Assembly (NCBI RefSeq): GCF_001544695.2
Contig: NZ_FCOM02000039.1
Location: 16,577 to 80,576 of the forward strand
DNA: 64,000 bases
From: Caballeronia arvi
GTDB taxonomy: Bacteria; Pseudomonadota; Gammaproteobacteria; Burkholderiales; Burkholderiaceae
Direction: 5' to 3'
A program made the position numbers and the translations under genes. Within the stretch, counting starts at the first letter, position 1. Each line of letters begins with the position of its first letter. Shown piece after piece: positions 26,327 to 37,000 of the stretch. The notes under the pieces were generated by a model, which saw only the letters and a list, made by a program, of their open reading frames with translations, was not told the DNA's origin and ran no database searches.

Positions 26327-27063
26327 ACCAATGAGTGGCAGCGTGCTGCGCGCTCGCTGAACTACGCAAATAAAAAGGCAACCCGTAACAAGTTTTGGCA
26401 AACACCTGCGAAAGAGCCAATGTCCGCCTCGCCGACAAGGAGACAGCCCGCCCACCGTCCAGACGGTGCGCGGTAGCGTTCTCCAATTTAGGGTCCGAAG
26501 TGCGCCATGCAATGATTACTCGCGCCAACGATGCCGATAACTGAGCGTCCGCATTGGCCGAGCATCAACGCTGCTCCGTTCAGAAATAACGGAATGGCCG
26601 GTTTCCGCTTGGAATCGACGCCTGAATGTCCGAACGACAGTACGCGCGAGTGACACTTCATGGCCGGGTTCCGCCTAATGACCAACGCGGGAACCTCGCC
26701 GCCGCCGGGCCATCGGCGAATGCACCGAACCGACCCGGCGCGGTCGTTCGGCTTTGCGGAAGGCGAACGACCGCTTCGGAACAGATTCAGGCATCGGCTG
26801 CAGCAAACTTTTGCTACCTACAAACACGCGGTGGAGCGCTGCCATTCTCCCCTTCTTTGATGCACGTTCGGTCAAGTGGCGCTCGGTCTTAAAATGCAGC
26901 GCGAAGTTCGGCACCCGAGCCAACGCCACCCGCGGACCTTTCATACTGATCTAGCCGGATCAATGAGGGCGGTCAGACGCCGGCGCCGCTGTAACGCCCC
27001 GTTCCCTTTCACACTTTTTTCGCACAGCCAGCGACGAGGAAGTTTGGAAGTGACTCCTTTAAG
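26327..27063. other. Gap of about 740 bp, nothing recognised
   Basis: I see no gene, RNA or repeat here. The open frames are short and lack ribosome sites. The 3' side abuts the end of the enolase-superfamily relic. Confidence 0.45.
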
Positions 27064-28190
27064 TCAGCCGCGGGCACCGACTTCCGCCTCCTGAGCCGTC
27101 CAGCCTGCTACACGGTCGCTAAGTGTGAGCCCTAGGCCCGGTCGCGTGGGAACCATCATCCGACCGTCACGTGTCTCGAGCTTCTCGTTGAACAGCGGCT
27201 CCAGCCATTCGAAATGTTCGACCCACGGTTCACGGGAATAGCAGGCCGCGAGATGCACGTGCAATTCCATGGCGAAGTGCGGCGCCAGCATCAATCGCGC
27301 ATGATCAGCCAATGTCGCGACCTTCAAAAATGGCGTGATGCCGCCGACATGCGGCGCATCCGGCATTAGATAGTCCGCGCCGCGCTGACGGATGAACTCC
27401 CAATGTTTGGACACGCTCGTCAACATTTCGCCGGTTGCGATCGGCGTGTCAAACTGGGCGGCCAGTGCAGCGTGACCTTCCGCGTCATAGCAATCGAGCG
27501 GCTCCTCGATCCAGATAAGGTTGAACTGCTCGAAGGTGCGGCACATGCGTTGTGCGGAGGCCGGTCCCACTGCTGATTGGCGTCTACCATCAGCGGGAAA
27601 ACATCGCCCGAATGCTTGCGCGCCGTTTGCACGCGGTAAATATCAATCGCACAGTCGGGTTGTCCCACCTTGAGCTTGATCCCGCCGATACCCTTCTCTC
27701 GCGAGGCGTCGGTGTTAGTAAGCAACTGATCGAGTGGCGTATGAAGGAAACCGCCCGAGGTGTTGTAGCAACGCACCGAGTCTCGATGCGCGCCCAGCAG
27801 CTTGACAAGGAACAGGTTCGCGCGTTTGGCCTTCACGTCCCGGAGAGCGACGTCGAACGCGCCGATCGCTTGTGCAGCCATGCCACTGCGGCCTACTGAT
27901 GCGCCTGCCCACGCGAGCTTGTCCCGAAGTCGAGCGATGTCGCTTGGATCTTCGCCGATGAGCACGGGAGCGATCTCTTTCGCATGCGCGAATTGGCCGG
28001 GGCCGCCGGCGCGCTTTGAGTAGCTGAAGCCGAGCCCGCGATGACCGTCTGCTGTTTCAATCTCCGCAAAGAGAATGGCTTACGTCGGGCGCGGCTGGTT
28101 CGAATGGCTGCTCCGGTTGCAAGGAAAGAGAACGATCCTCAACAGCCGGTCGTGCAAGCGCAGCATCCTTTGGTTTCCAAAGGTAGTCGT
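27064..28190 (-). pseudogene. Enolase-superfamily sugar-acid dehydratase-like gene, decayed
   Basis: Members of the mandelate racemase/sugar-acid dehydratase group abstract a proton alpha to a carboxylate using Mg2+. Three segments in different frames make up the protein: an N-terminal stretch (DYLWKPKDAALARPAVED, near 28188); AILFAEIETADGHRGLGFSY to GGIKLKVGQPD (KxK catalytic motif) and PLMVDANQQW (metal ligand D); then LIWIEEPLDCYDAEGHAALA, PIATGEM, PDAPHVGGITPFLK and the C-terminus. The shifts lie near 28080 (extra base, immediate TAA) and near 27562 (missing base). The gene start is not identifiable. It follows the eCIS operon on the same strand but is clearly unrelated to it. Confidence 0.78.
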
Positions 28191-28219
28191 ATCTCAACGC
28201 TCGCCGCTATCGGGGCCGG

Positions 28220-29155
28220 TCAGAACGCGCCTTGCTTCACCCAACCCGGTGGCGATGCATCGGGATGGTATTCCTCATCGAGCCGCACTTCCTTTCCTTC
28301 GATGATGGCCCAGCATTCCAGGCCATGTAGCCAGAGTTCGTGCAAATGGTCACGGGCTTCCTCTTCGACGACAAAAGTGTAGGCCACCGATTCGATCCGC
28401 TTCTCCGCGCCGAGAATCTGATCGTGCCGCGAGGCGGCCGCTTCCAGCATTTCGAGCTCGGGAACCGGCCTGCCGTTCACCACGAAGTCGAGTTTGCGAA
28501 GCGCTGGCAGATAGCGCCCCTTCAGTCCATATCGATAGGGGAACGGTTGCTGAACGAAGCCGCCTGTCGGCGAGATGCCCATCCGCTCGTGCCCCGGCCT
28601 CGCCTCCTGCAAGGCAGTCTGCGCGTCGGCGCCGAGTTCGTGGAACTGCACGAGGCTCACGTCGCCGTTTCCCCGCAGCAGCTTCCAGGGCCCGTATTCC
28701 AGCCAGCGGCGCGACACGAGCCGCTCGTGCCCCGCTCCCTTGAATGCGCAGAACGGACCATGCGACCAGTGCAGGTCGCCGAATCCGGGTGCGAGGTATT
28801 GCTCGCCGAGGCTTCCATCCTCCCATTCGCCATGGATCGAGCCGGCCGAGACGAGCGTCACGGGCAGCGTCTCGATCAGCTTCAGCAGCGCGGGGGGGTC
28901 GAATTCGCAGTCGTCCATCGAGAGCTTGACGATTCTGTCGCGGTCCAAGCTGATCCAGGCGTCATCCCATCGGGCCATGAACTCGACCTTGCACTTCAGA
29001 CCGCGCGCGAGCCAGTCCGCGGCCGGCTTCTTTGGCGACGCGTCGACGGTGAGTCTGATGGGGTCGCCCGCACGCGGCAATCCCTGCGTGACAAGGGCTT
29101 CGAGGATGGCCGTGAGATCCGGGCCCGCAAGGCCCAGCTCCAATGCGTATTTCAT
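28220..29155 (-). CDS. Candidate immunity or chaperone protein for the eCIS cargo
   Basis: 311 residues, no signal peptide or membrane segment. It starts inside the stop of the 1630-residue DUF4157 gene (ATGA) and is the last gene of the eCIS operon. I do not recognise a family. Visible features are a Trp-rich acidic N-terminal half (ARGLKCKVEFMARWDDAWIS, WEDGSLGEQYLAPGFGDLHW) and a C-terminal half ending in ECWAIIEGKEVRLDEEYHPD. Position right after a putative toxin is the usual place for an immunity protein; a loading chaperone is the main alternative. No function is shown by sequence alone. Confidence 0.7.
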   Translation of the reverse strand: MKYALELGLAGPDLTAILEALVTQGLPRAGDPIRLTVDASPKKPAADWLARGLKCKVEFMARWDDAWISLDRDRIVKLSMDDCEFDPPALLKLIETLPVTLVSAGSIHGEWEDGSLGEQYLAPGFGDLHWSHGPFCAFKGAGHERLVSRRWLEYGPWKLLRGNGDVSLVQFHELGADAQTALQEARPGHERMGISPTGGFVQQPFPYRYGLKGRYLPALRKLDFVVNGRPVPELEMLEAAASRHDQILGAEKRIESVAYTFVVEEEARDHLHELWLHGLECWAIIEGKEVRLDEEYHPDASPPGWVKQGAF

Positions 29156-32100
29156 TTGGCTGGTCCCAGGAATTTGAGAAGTTCGCTGGCATTCTTGCCG
29201 ACGTTGCTCTTGGTGAATACCTTCCGCTCGCCGGCCTTGTTGAAGACTTCGACGGAGAGGTTACCATTTCTCGACAGCTGGTCGCCTATCCAGTCGGCAT
29301 TGGCGCTCGCTCCTTCGGGGCTGGTGAAGGTGAGCTTCACTTGCTTCAATGCCACTGGCTGATCCTCTACGTTGACCGACGTGCCGCCCATCTTGTTGAC
29401 CATCGCCATGTTGTCGGCATGCTGGCTCAGGTCGTGCTCGTTCATCCTGCCTTCGCCGGACTTGATCTCGTTGATGGTGCCGACGTTGTGCTCATCGAAC
29501 TCGACCCGGTCGAGGACGCGGTCTTGCGAGGGCGCCGCGCCGCCCTCGCCCTTGCTGGCTTCCACATGCTTCGACGTGGTCCGCCTGGGCGGCACGCCCT
29601 GTTCAGAAGCGGCTGCGCCCTCGGCGGGCAACTGAACGTGCTCGGCGACGCCGGCCTTCGGGTTGTCGGGATCGAGGCTGCGGTAGCCGTCGATCCACGT
29701 CTCGGTGAGATTGCCCTTGTCCGAGGAGTTCAGATCCTTGGTCATGCGCCGCATCGCCGCGTGGCTCTCCTGCGGCGTGAGCGCCTGGCCCTCCGCGTTG
29801 GCGAACATCCGCTTGACGATCTCCTGGCGGAACTTGGCCTTCAGGTTGTGGCGGATGGTATCGACCGTGTATGACTTCCCCTTCGGGATGCCGTCGAGCA
29901 GCGCCTGCAATTCGCGCCTCACATCGGCTTTGGTGGCGAGACGCTCCTCCATGAGCATGTCGTAGTAGGGCTTGAAGGTCGAAGTGGAATCGATGTCGGT
30001 GAACTTGCTCATGGCCGCATTGAGGGCGTCCTCGCGCGCCTGCCCGAGCAGCCCCTTGGTACTTGCCATCGTTTCGGAAGGTTTTCCTTCGGTGCTTTCG
30101 TTCACCCAATGTCGCGACTCCAGATCGAAGATCTTCGGGTTGTCCGGATCGGTATAGCGCTTGATGAACTCCTCTTCGGTATCGAACTTCTTGCTCTTGT
30201 ATTTCGACTTTTTCGCGAGCCGATAGGCTTCCTTCGCCGCCTGCGTCTGCCGCGCGATGCGTTCTTCCGTTGTCTCGGGCTTGGGCGTATCGGCCTGCTG
30301 CTGTGGCGCGGTCGCCGGGTCAGGGGAATCGGCGAGCTGCTTTTCGGGTTCGGCAGATTTGCCCTCGGGCGCCGCTTTTGCGTCTCCCTTTGTGTCTACC
30401 TTCGCGTCTCCCGCTGCATCGGACGCGACCTGATCGGCTTTCTTTTGGGCGTCGGCATGGGCCGCCGACGGATCGTCGGCCGGCGCACCGTGCGGCGTGT
30501 CGGCCGAAGGTGCCGCGGGCTTCTGTTCAGCCGGTGGGGCGGACTGTTGTGCCGGCGGCTGGTCGGCTGCGGGCGCGTGCTTGAGCGGGTCGGCGGGCAG
30601 ATCCGCAGGCTTGCCCGCCTGCTGCGCCGCCTGAGAAGGCTGCTGCTTCGGCGGCGCTGCCGGCGTGTCGGGCTGGGCGGCCGGTGCTGCGCCTGCCCCG
30701 GCCGCCGCGGCGGCCGCGGGCTGCTTGCCCTTGGCGGGCGCGGGTGTCGCCGGTAGCTCGCTCGCCTTCTTCGCGGGAATCTTGCCGAGGGCTTCCTTGA
30801 GATAGCCGAGTTCGTCCGGCGTCGACGTACCGGACTGGATGCGCGCTTCGATCGGACGCGGATCGCGGGTCTCGCTGAACTGCTGGACCAGATCGATCAC
30901 GTCCTCGTGGACGCTGAAGCTCTTGCCGGACATCATCCCCGGCGCCGGCAGTTCCGCGAGCCCATGAACGCCCTGCCCGAACGCGACCAGCATGAAGGTG
31001 CCGTTGGCCGCTGCGGCCCCCATGATCTGGGCGACCTTGGACTTGTACTCGCGCTCGAGCGATTTGTACTCGGCTGAGTTCGGGTCCATCGAGAGCAGCC
31101 GCGGCTTGTACTGGGCTTCGAGGGCATTGAGCTCGTCCTGCACCTGCTGATAGACGATCGCGGCCTGAATGCCGGTCGCGCCGAGGTTGAAGCCGATCTT
31201 CACGAATGCGACGCCTCTCGACAGCTGGCGCACCGTGGTGAACGCGCCCCGGATCTCCGACAGTCCGACGAGCGAGGTGGCGATCGTCACGAGATTCAGC
31301 GCGAGGCGCGAGTCCACCTTGATGCGGCCTTCCTTGGCGAACTGCTCTTCCAGCGCGATGCTGGCGCTGATGAGCCCCGAAGCCGCGCCGATCAGCGCGA
31401 TGCCCGCCACCGCGGTGGCACCCAGGTCCAGCGGCGAGGCAAGGATCAGCGCGATCCCGGCCGCCATGCCGATATAGCCGATGGCCGCCTCGGCCGGCTT
31501 CTTCCAGTTGTTGGTGTTGCGCGTGTCCTCGAAGACGCCGTTGGTGAGCAGCAGCTTCACCGCCATGTGGATGGTGCCCTTCGGGTAGTCGTTGTGACTG
31601 TGGAAGTGCTCCGCCATGTCCTTCACCGCGTCCAGTTCGGCCTGCTGGTGCGCCCGCGCCTCGTGGCCCTTGCGAATGGGCGTCTCGCCCTCGCCGGGAT
31701 GGCGGGTGTAGTTCTCCTGGTTCAGCGTCGTGTCGTAGAGGATGACCTTGAAGGTCGCCGTTCCCTGTTCGTCGTCATCGAGCGTCACGGAGTCTTCGAG
31801 TTCGACCATGTACACCCGCATCTGCGGAATGGTCGAGGAGTTCTCGCGCGACACGAAGGTCATGCGCACGAAGTACGTTCCCTTCGCCGCCTCGGTCTTG
31901 GTCTTGAGTTCTCCGAGCGCCTTCTTCTCGTTCTCGAAGTACTCGGCGTAGTTCTTCGCGTTCTCGGCGGTGAGCTTGCCCTTGCCTTCGAGCGCATGGA
32001 TGCCGCCGATCTGCGTATCGAGGCTCGTGATCTCGTCATCGAGCGACAGCGACTTCTGTCCCGGCTTGAGGCGGAGCTTGCCGCGCTCGTCGCGCTCGAA

Positions 32101-34044
32101 CGGGAACTTGTCGTCGTCGCCGACGAACGAGGCGTTGAAGACATCCTTGTCGCGGGTCGCCTCGTTGACGGTGGGCATCATCACCGGCTTGGGCGTGAAC
32201 GAGAAGCCGTAGAAATGCGGGCTCTCGATCGTGACCAGCAGCTGATAGGTGCCGCCCCGCTTCGGCACATCGACGCTCCAGCTGTCGGCGCCCACGCCGA
32301 GGCCGATGTGAAACGGCTTGTCGACGACCGTGTTCTTGAGCGTATCGACGAGGCGCCAGTCGAACTGGCCCCAGTGCGGAAACGCATCCATCCAGCCGAG
32401 CGCCTCGCCCTTCCATTTCATGCTGGCTTCCACCGTGGAGCCGGTGATGAACTTGTCGCCCTTCGAGGCATCGAGCGGCGGATCGAGCGCGATCTCGCCG
32501 TCCGGAGGGAGCATCTTGACGGCCTCGCCTTCGGGATTGGTGCCGCCGCCCTGGCCGGGCGTGTCGCCGGTTCCCTGGTCGTTCTGATGGGAGCCCTTCC
32601 ACTTCTCCAGGAACTGCTTGAACTTCGACAGGTCCGCGGTCGGCGTCGCGCCGATCGGTATCTTCGGCAGGTCCTCGAAGAGCGTCGGGTTCTGGGCGAT
32701 GAACTTCAGCAGATCGAGTTCCGATAGGTCTTCCGACTTGATCGCGGTGAACATCTCCGGGTACTTCGTGCGCAGCAGCTGAAGAAGGTCCCGCGCCTTC
32801 TTAAGCTCGGGCGAGTCCTGTTCCTTCTGGCGCTCCTTGTCGCCCGCGGTCTCGTCGGTCTTCGGCTGGGTGCCGGCGCCGGTGTCTTCGCCGCTCTCGT
32901 CCGCGCCGCCGGTGCTCCCCTTGCCGAGCTCGTCGTATATCGTCGCGACCTTCGTCGGACTAAGCTTGGGATGGATCCCGATGTTTGCGAAGTACTTGAC
33001 GGTTTCCTCTTGCAAGCCCGGCTCGATCCGCACCCAGAAGCCCTCGTCGGACGCATAGTCGGCCGGCGCCCGACCGCCTTCGAAGTGCACGCCCTGCGCG
33101 TCGGCGCATTTGTCGGCAAGCTGACGGCCCACGCCGAACACCTGAGCGGCATAGACTCCATAGACCCATCGGGCCGCCTCCTGCGCGCTCTTGCTCGACA
33201 GATCGGCCGGGTTGAACAGATAGAAGAACGTCTCGCCGTTGGCCACGCGAATCCATACCCCGAGCGGAGGCGCGGGAATCTTCGGGGCTTTCGCCGGCGC
33301 GGGCGCATCCGACGCCGCCTTGCGCGCACCATGAGCGTCGAGCGCGGCGGCCTCGACCTCGGGCTCGCCGCCATCGAGGTAGGCCTGCGCCGCGCGGTCG
33401 GCTTCCTCCTCGATATCGCGTAGGGCGCTTCCCGAAGCCGCCTGACGTGCGCCGTCGAAATGCAGTGCGCCAAGCGCCGCGACCGCGCTGCCCCGCACGC
33501 GCAGCCGGCCGCTGCGCTTCGTGCCGCCCATGGCCTGGGCGACGTGAGCGAACTCGTGCGCGATGATGCGATCGCCCCACGTCGTCCCGGGAGCGAACGC
33601 ATGGCGGGCGAACAGGATCTCGCGGCCATCGGTGAGCGCCAGGGCGCCATGGGTTTCCGCGATGCGTGCCGCCGCGGCATCGTGGCGGATGCGCACCTTC
33701 GAGAAGTCCAGTCCGAAGGCGCGCGACATCTCGGCCGTCACGCGCGCGACGCGCGGAGCGAGCCGCTCCGCCTCGTCCGCATCCGCATCCGGAGCGCGTT
33801 GTCCGGGCGCGATCGGCACGCGCGCGAAACTGAACGCCGCACATGCAGCGCCGGCATTCGCCGCGCCGCCGTCGCACGGCGCGCCTGCTGCACCCGCTGC
33901 ACCGTACGCGCCCGCCGCGCGGCCGGGCCCGGCGCTCGCGGGCGCCCTGCCGTCCAGCTCGCGCTCGGGCGCCTCGCACTGGCGCTCCCCGAGCGCGCGC
34001 CCGGCTTCTCCTTCAGACCGGCTGGCGTGTTCGAACGCATGCAT
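29152..34044 (-). CDS. DUF4157 cargo protein with putative C-terminal nuclease (eCIS toxin candidate)
   Basis: 1630 residues. An Ala/Gly-rich N-terminus to about residue 70 is followed by the DUF4157 domain with the zinc motif HEFAH (163-167). DUF4157 is known as an effector-associated domain in eCIS loci. A large central part follows, with hydrophobic stretches around residues 850-920 (AIGYIGMAAGIALILASPLD, GIALIGAASGLISASIAL) that could help membrane passage. A long Pro/Ala/Gln linker spans about 1090-1230. The C-terminal 200 residues contain VEFDEHNVGTINEIKSGEGR: D1517, then E1526-x-K1528, a pattern of PD-(D/E)XK nucleases. It is the penultimate gene of the operon and overlaps the candidate immunity gene. 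The nuclease call is inference. Confidence 0.75.
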   Translation of the reverse strand: MHAFEHASRSEGEAGRALGERQCEAPERELDGRAPASAGPGRAAGAYGAAGAAGAPCDGGAANAGAACAAFSFARVPIAPGQRAPDADADEAERLAPRVARVTAEMSRAFGLDFSKVRIRHDAAAARIAETHGALALTDGREILFARHAFAPGTTWGDRIIAHEFAHVAQAMGGTKRSGRLRVRGSAVAALGALHFDGARQAASGSALRDIEEEADRAAQAYLDGGEPEVEAAALDAHGARKAASDAPAPAKAPKIPAPPLGVWIRVANGETFFYLFNPADLSSKSAQEAARWVYGVYAAQVFGVGRQLADKCADAQGVHFEGGRAPADYASDEGFWVRIEPGLQEETVKYFANIGIHPKLSPTKVATIYDELGKGSTGGADESGEDTGAGTQPKTDETAGDKERQKEQDSPELKKARDLLQLLRTKYPEMFTAIKSEDLSELDLLKFIAQNPTLFEDLPKIPIGATPTADLSKFKQFLEKWKGSHQNDQGTGDTPGQGGGTNPEGEAVKMLPPDGEIALDPPLDASKGDKFITGSTVEASMKWKGEALGWMDAFPHWGQFDWRLVDTLKNTVVDKPFHIGLGVGADSWSVDVPKRGGTYQLLVTIESPHFYGFSFTPKPVMMPTVNEATRDKDVFNASFVGDDDKFPFERDERGKLRLKPGQKSLSLDDEITSLDTQIGGIHALEGKGKLTAENAKNYAEYFENEKKALGELKTKTEAAKGTYFVRMTFVSRENSSTIPQMRVYMVELEDSVTLDDDEQGTATFKVILYDTTLNQENYTRHPGEGETPIRKGHEARAHQQAELDAVKDMAEHFHSHNDYPKGTIHMAVKLLLTNGVFEDTRNTNNWKKPAEAAIGYIGMAAGIALILASPLDLGATAVAGIALIGAASGLISASIALEEQFAKEGRIKVDSRLALNLVTIATSLVGLSEIRGAFTTVRQLSRGVAFVKIGFNLGATGIQAAIVYQQVQDELNALEAQYKPRLLSMDPNSAEYKSLEREYKSKVAQIMGAAAANGTFMLVAFGQGVHGLAELPAPGMMSGKSFSVHEDVIDLVQQFSETRDPRPIEARIQSGTSTPDELGYLKEALGKIPAKKASELPATPAPAKGKQPAAAAAAGAGAAPAAQPDTPAAPPKQQPSQAAQQAGKPADLPADPLKHAPAADQPPAQQSAPPAEQKPAAPSADTPHGAPADDPSAAHADAQKKADQVASDAAGDAKVDTKGDAKAAPEGKSAEPEKQLADSPDPATAPQQQADTPKPETTEERIARQTQAAKEAYRLAKKSKYKSKKFDTEEEFIKRYTDPDNPKIFDLESRHWVNESTEGKPSETMASTKGLLGQAREDALNAAMSKFTDIDSTSTFKPYYDMLMEERLATKADVRRELQALLDGIPKGKSYTVDTIRHNLKAKFRQEIVKRMFANAEGQALTPQESHAAMRRMTKDLNSSDKGNLTETWIDGYRSLDPDNPKAGVAEHVQLPAEGAAASEQGVPPRRTTSKHVEASKGEGGAAPSQDRVLDRVEFDEHNVGTINEIKSGEGRMNEHDLSQHADNMAMVNKMGGTSVNVEDQPVALKQVKLTFTSPEGASANADWIGDQLSRNGNLSVEVFNKAGERKVFTKSNVGKNASELLKFLGPAK

Positions 34045-34072
34045 GGCCGCATCCCGGTGCGATGTGCCCGCC

Positions 34073-37000
34073 TCAGAACAGGGTGTTCATGAACTCCCAG
34101 CTGTTCATCGGCGGCGGCACTGCGTTGCCCAGATTGCGTGCCGGCAGCACGCAGCGCCCGCTCAGCACGTTGCCGGTGATCGCGGCCTTGGGAGACTGCG
34201 GGTCCGCCATCGCGATCAGGAGGCCCAGGCCTTCGAGGTTCGCGTTGAGCAGCTGGTTGCCGGTCACGGTGGCGATCTTCGGCCCGAGCAGGCAGGTCGT
34301 CGCGAGGAAGAAGAAGAACGTGCCTTCGCCGCGCGCGGCCGCGACGCGCACGAGATTGCCGTTCATCGTCACCGAGCCCTGCATGGCGGGGTCCGGCGAG
34401 CTGAACATCAGGAGCCCGGCTGCGTCCAGACCACTCATGTGATTCGCGTCGACGCGCACGTCCGGCACCGGCCCGGACGCTCCGGCGAAGGGCTGGGCGC
34501 CGAGCGTCGTCAGTTGCACCAGGAACTGGCCGATCTCGTTGAGCGAGTCCGGAAACTGGTAGAGCTGCGAAGCCAGCTCGACCGCGCCGACCTTCGCGTT
34601 CGGATCGGGGCTCCCCGCGCCCTCGAAGTCGATCACGACCTTGCCCGAAGACGGCACGATGCCGCCGAAGGTCTGGTCGACGGCAATGTTCGCGCCGCCT
34701 GCATCGGCGAACACATCGAAGCTGGTCAGCACCCGATCGTCGTTGATCGAGACATTGAAGACCCGCTGGCCCGGCTTGGTGTCGGCGATCTCCGCGAACT
34801 TGAGCCGCACCTGATAGTAGCCCGCGGGCAGGTTCGAAAAGGTGTAGCTGAAGCTGCCGAAACGCTCGCTCTGATAGAGCGCCTGATCCGACGCGGCGGG
34901 CAGCGCGTTGGTGATCGCCGCCGGGTTGGCCGGCCGGTTCAGGCTGCCTCCCGAGACCGCGACCCCGGCGGCATTGGCGTCGGGCGTCCATACGTCGCCC
35001 GTGCTGTCGGTGAAGCTCTTCGGCCCGGCATAGATGCGCACCGGCGGCGACGCCGCCTTCACGGCGGTGACGGCGATATCGCCGATGCCCTGTTCAGCGG
35101 GCAGGGGGTAGGCACAGGCCACGAGGCTGCCGAGCAGCATGGTGGTGTCGTAGGCGAACACGAGCTGGTCCTGCGGATCGACAATCCAGAGCCCGCCGCC
35201 GGCATCGACCTGATTGGCCGAAAAATCGACGGCGCCGGCTTGCGCCAGGATGAGCGCGGCGATATCCAGCCCCGAGAAATCGTTGTTCCGGATCGAGGCC
35301 GACATCAGGCTCGGCACCAGCACCTGACCGCCCGCCGCGGCCAGATTCTGGGTCTGCGGCGCGAAGACGGCGAGGGTGCGCAGCCCGTCGACCGCGCGCA
35401 GCACGCCGGTGGTGTGCGTGACGGCGGCAAGCGCCGCCTGATCGGCGGCTTTCGCGGTCTTTGCGGCCTTCGCATCGGTGCCAGCCGAAGCCGCCGTCGC
35501 CAGGTCGGTCAGCGGAAACCGGTTGATGCCGCCCGGCAGCCGGATGGGCGGCCGCGTCGTGGGCTTCTCCTTGCCCGGCGCATTGAATTGCACCGCGGGC
35601 GCCAGCAGGTAGCCCGCGAGAAACGGACCCGTGCCGCTGAAGGTGTTGCCTTCGAGCATGAGGCCGTCGTTGGCGCCGCCGCCGAACACGCCGACACCGA
35701 ATCCGGTCTTGTTGGGCATGTCCTTGCCGAAGTTGCCGAACTCGAACAGGCAGTCCCTGATGGTGAGGTCCGCGCAGTTGATCGCGCGCACGCCGATCGA
35801 GACGACCAGTTGCCCGATGACGGAGTTCACGTCGGGCGGCAAGGCCGCGAGCGGCAATCCCGCGAAGGTCTTTTTGGGCGGCACGAAAGGAGCCTCGGGA
35901 ATCTCGATCCGCAGGTTTTCCAGCCGTACATCGCCCGCGCCCACAATGACGATGACCCCGTCCTGAAACGCCCCTTCCGAACCCTTGCGCACCGACAGGA
36001 CCACGTCATCGCCGCATCCCTTGATCGAGAGCCCGGAATGGGCCTCGGTCAACACGATCGGCTGGGTAAGCGGATACTCCCCCGCCTCCAGACAGACGGC
36101 GCTGCCGCGCTTGCTCTTGAGCCCTTCGATGATCGATTGCAGGGTCGTGTCGCCCTTGAGGTCCGACGGGCCGATGGTGACGTCGCAGCAGCAACCCGCG
36201 CCGCCGCCCGGCAGCGGCGGCCACAAGGTGCGGCAGTCCGAGACACCGTTCGGAAAAGTCACCACGGCCAGTTGCGCGTAGTGATGGTGAATGCCGCGCG
36301 GCGGCGCGGCTGTGAGCTTTTCCACGGTGCCGTCGGCGGTGCGCGCGGCGAAGCACCAGAAGTCCCTGGCGGCGTAGGTTCCACCCGTGATCGCGGCGTC
36401 GAGCGAGAAGCTGACCAGCACGCCGCTTTCGAGCATCACCTGCGTGCCCGCGGGCGGCAGGGGGATGGTCCCGGCCGGCACCGTCGCCGAGGCCGGGTTG
36501 TCGAGATCCCAGTAGACGGTCGCGCCATCGGCTGCAAGCACCTTGCCGGACTGGTCCCAGCGACGGATGCGCGTGTGGCGCGCGGCATCGGTGTTGCCCT
36601 GGCCATCGACCGGGTAGCTCGCGGGGGTGATGAGCGCGGTTTGTAGCGTGATGGTGCGCGTCGCGTCCTCGATCGACTTGATCTGGTGGATCTCGCCCGG
36701 CAGGCCGTTGAGCTCCTGCCAGTCGTCGGTGATCTCGATCCAGTCGAGCGGATTGAAGCGCAGCACATCGTCCCGGCCGACGCTCTGCACGACGAGCGTA
36801 TCGGTGGCGGTGATCTGGAGCACGAGGGTGGCGATGGTGGCGTTGTCGCGCGACCACTTGAAGCTCGCGCCGCCGGCGTTGGCGCCGTCCTGGTGGATCT
36901 CGACCCGGTAGAGCTGGTTTTCCAGACCCTTGAAGCCGCTTGCCGACGGAATCTGGCAAGGGTCGGTCGGCAGCGGCACGTCGATCGCGTCGGTCGTCAG

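Noticed and set aside
33563..36646. Plus-strand open frame of 1027 codons across the DUF6519 and cargo genes
   Set aside because: It is antisense to two genes with recognised domains. Its product is rich in Arg, Ala, Gly and His without any fold signature, typical of a GC-rich shadow frame.
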